Shown here in pieces: positions 63,851-64,000 of a stretch of DNA of 64,000 nucleotides. Within the stretch, counting starts at the first letter, position 1; the number at the start of each line of letters is the position of its first letter. The stretch is from Meghimatium bilineatum (taxonomy: Eukaryota; Mollusca; Gastropoda; Stylommatophora; Philomycidae). Both the position numbers and the translations under genes were made by a program. The stretch spans positions 33,934,019 to 33,998,018 of the forward strand of contig CM067306.1 of the NCBI GenBank assembly GCA_034231615.1, given 5' to 3'. The notes under the pieces were generated by a model that searched no databases, was not told where the DNA came from, and worked only from the letters and a program-made list of their open reading frames with translations.

Positions 63851-64000
63851 TCTAGTTGAATTCATGTCTTTTTATGTGTCTAAACCAATTGATGTCTCTG
63901 TCTAGTCTAACTTATGTTTATTTGTGTAGACAAACCGTTAAGATAAAAACATAAGTCCATGAGGCACAGGCAGGTTTTAGATCCAGCAGAGGTAGTCATG

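Overview
This window looks like intergenic, repeat-dominated DNA from an invertebrate animal. It is AT-rich. It carries remnants of several non-LTR retrotransposon families, a Penelope-like element with a GIY-YIG endonuclease, hAT DNA transposons and MITEs, short SINE-like repeats and many tandem arrays. I find no bacterial operon structure and no convincing host protein gene. A lophotrochozoan such as a mollusc would fit the mix of elements, but this is inference and the lineage cannot be fixed from sequence alone.

Layout. 0-4 kb: minisatellites (34-bp and 28-bp units) and one copy of a terminal-repeat module. 4.2-9.3 kb: a reverse transcriptase (RT) relic, the first copy of a 1.3-kb element (called family L here) and two decayed LINE ends with RNase H. 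10.8-13.8 kb: a 3-kb array of a 34-bp unit. 14-20 kb: SINE fragments, RT relics, an inverted family L relic and two hAT MITEs. 20.7-22.0 kb: the second family L copy with a 13-bp target-site duplication (TSD). 23-25 kb: short arrays, a tRNA-like SINE head and a MITE. 26.3-28.9 kb: a Penelope-like element bounded by inverted arms of about 593 bp. 29.7-32.3 kb: a SINE whose inner segment became a 42-bp array, which a 2.2-kb hAT element then entered, leaving a perfect 8-bp TSD. 33-37.6 kb: hairpins, short arrays and an RT relic. 38.3-41.2 kb: a 2.9-kb array of a 41-bp unit. 41.3-46.7 kb: more SINE and terminal modules, and a LINE split by the third family L copy. 47-52 kb: arrays and two well-preserved SINE copies. 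52.5-54.4 kb: three RT relics side by side. 54.7-56.5 kb: a 21-bp array open in frame. 56.7-57.95 kb: a SINE holding 29 identical 40-bp units. 58-62.5 kb: a LINE graveyard with one nested insertion that has a perfect 10-bp TSD, and an RT relic in which a short coding segment has been amplified. The right end holds a SINE head and a long (TA)n run.

The recurring theme is that transposable elements seed tandem arrays: two arrays grew from the same inner part of one SINE family and a third from RT codons. Tandem arrays, by adding my intervals, make up roughly a quarter of the window. A second theme is a small hairpin motif resembling a degenerate hammerhead ribozyme core, present in the Penelope arms and in four or five solitary modules. 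Family L has three TSD-bounded copies, shares a fixed 5' end and matches no element I recognise. Nothing here forms a working gene set; the only sizeable open element frame I can assign to a known protein domain is the Penelope endonuclease tail, and every RT, RNase H and hAT transposase frame is broken or 5'-truncated.
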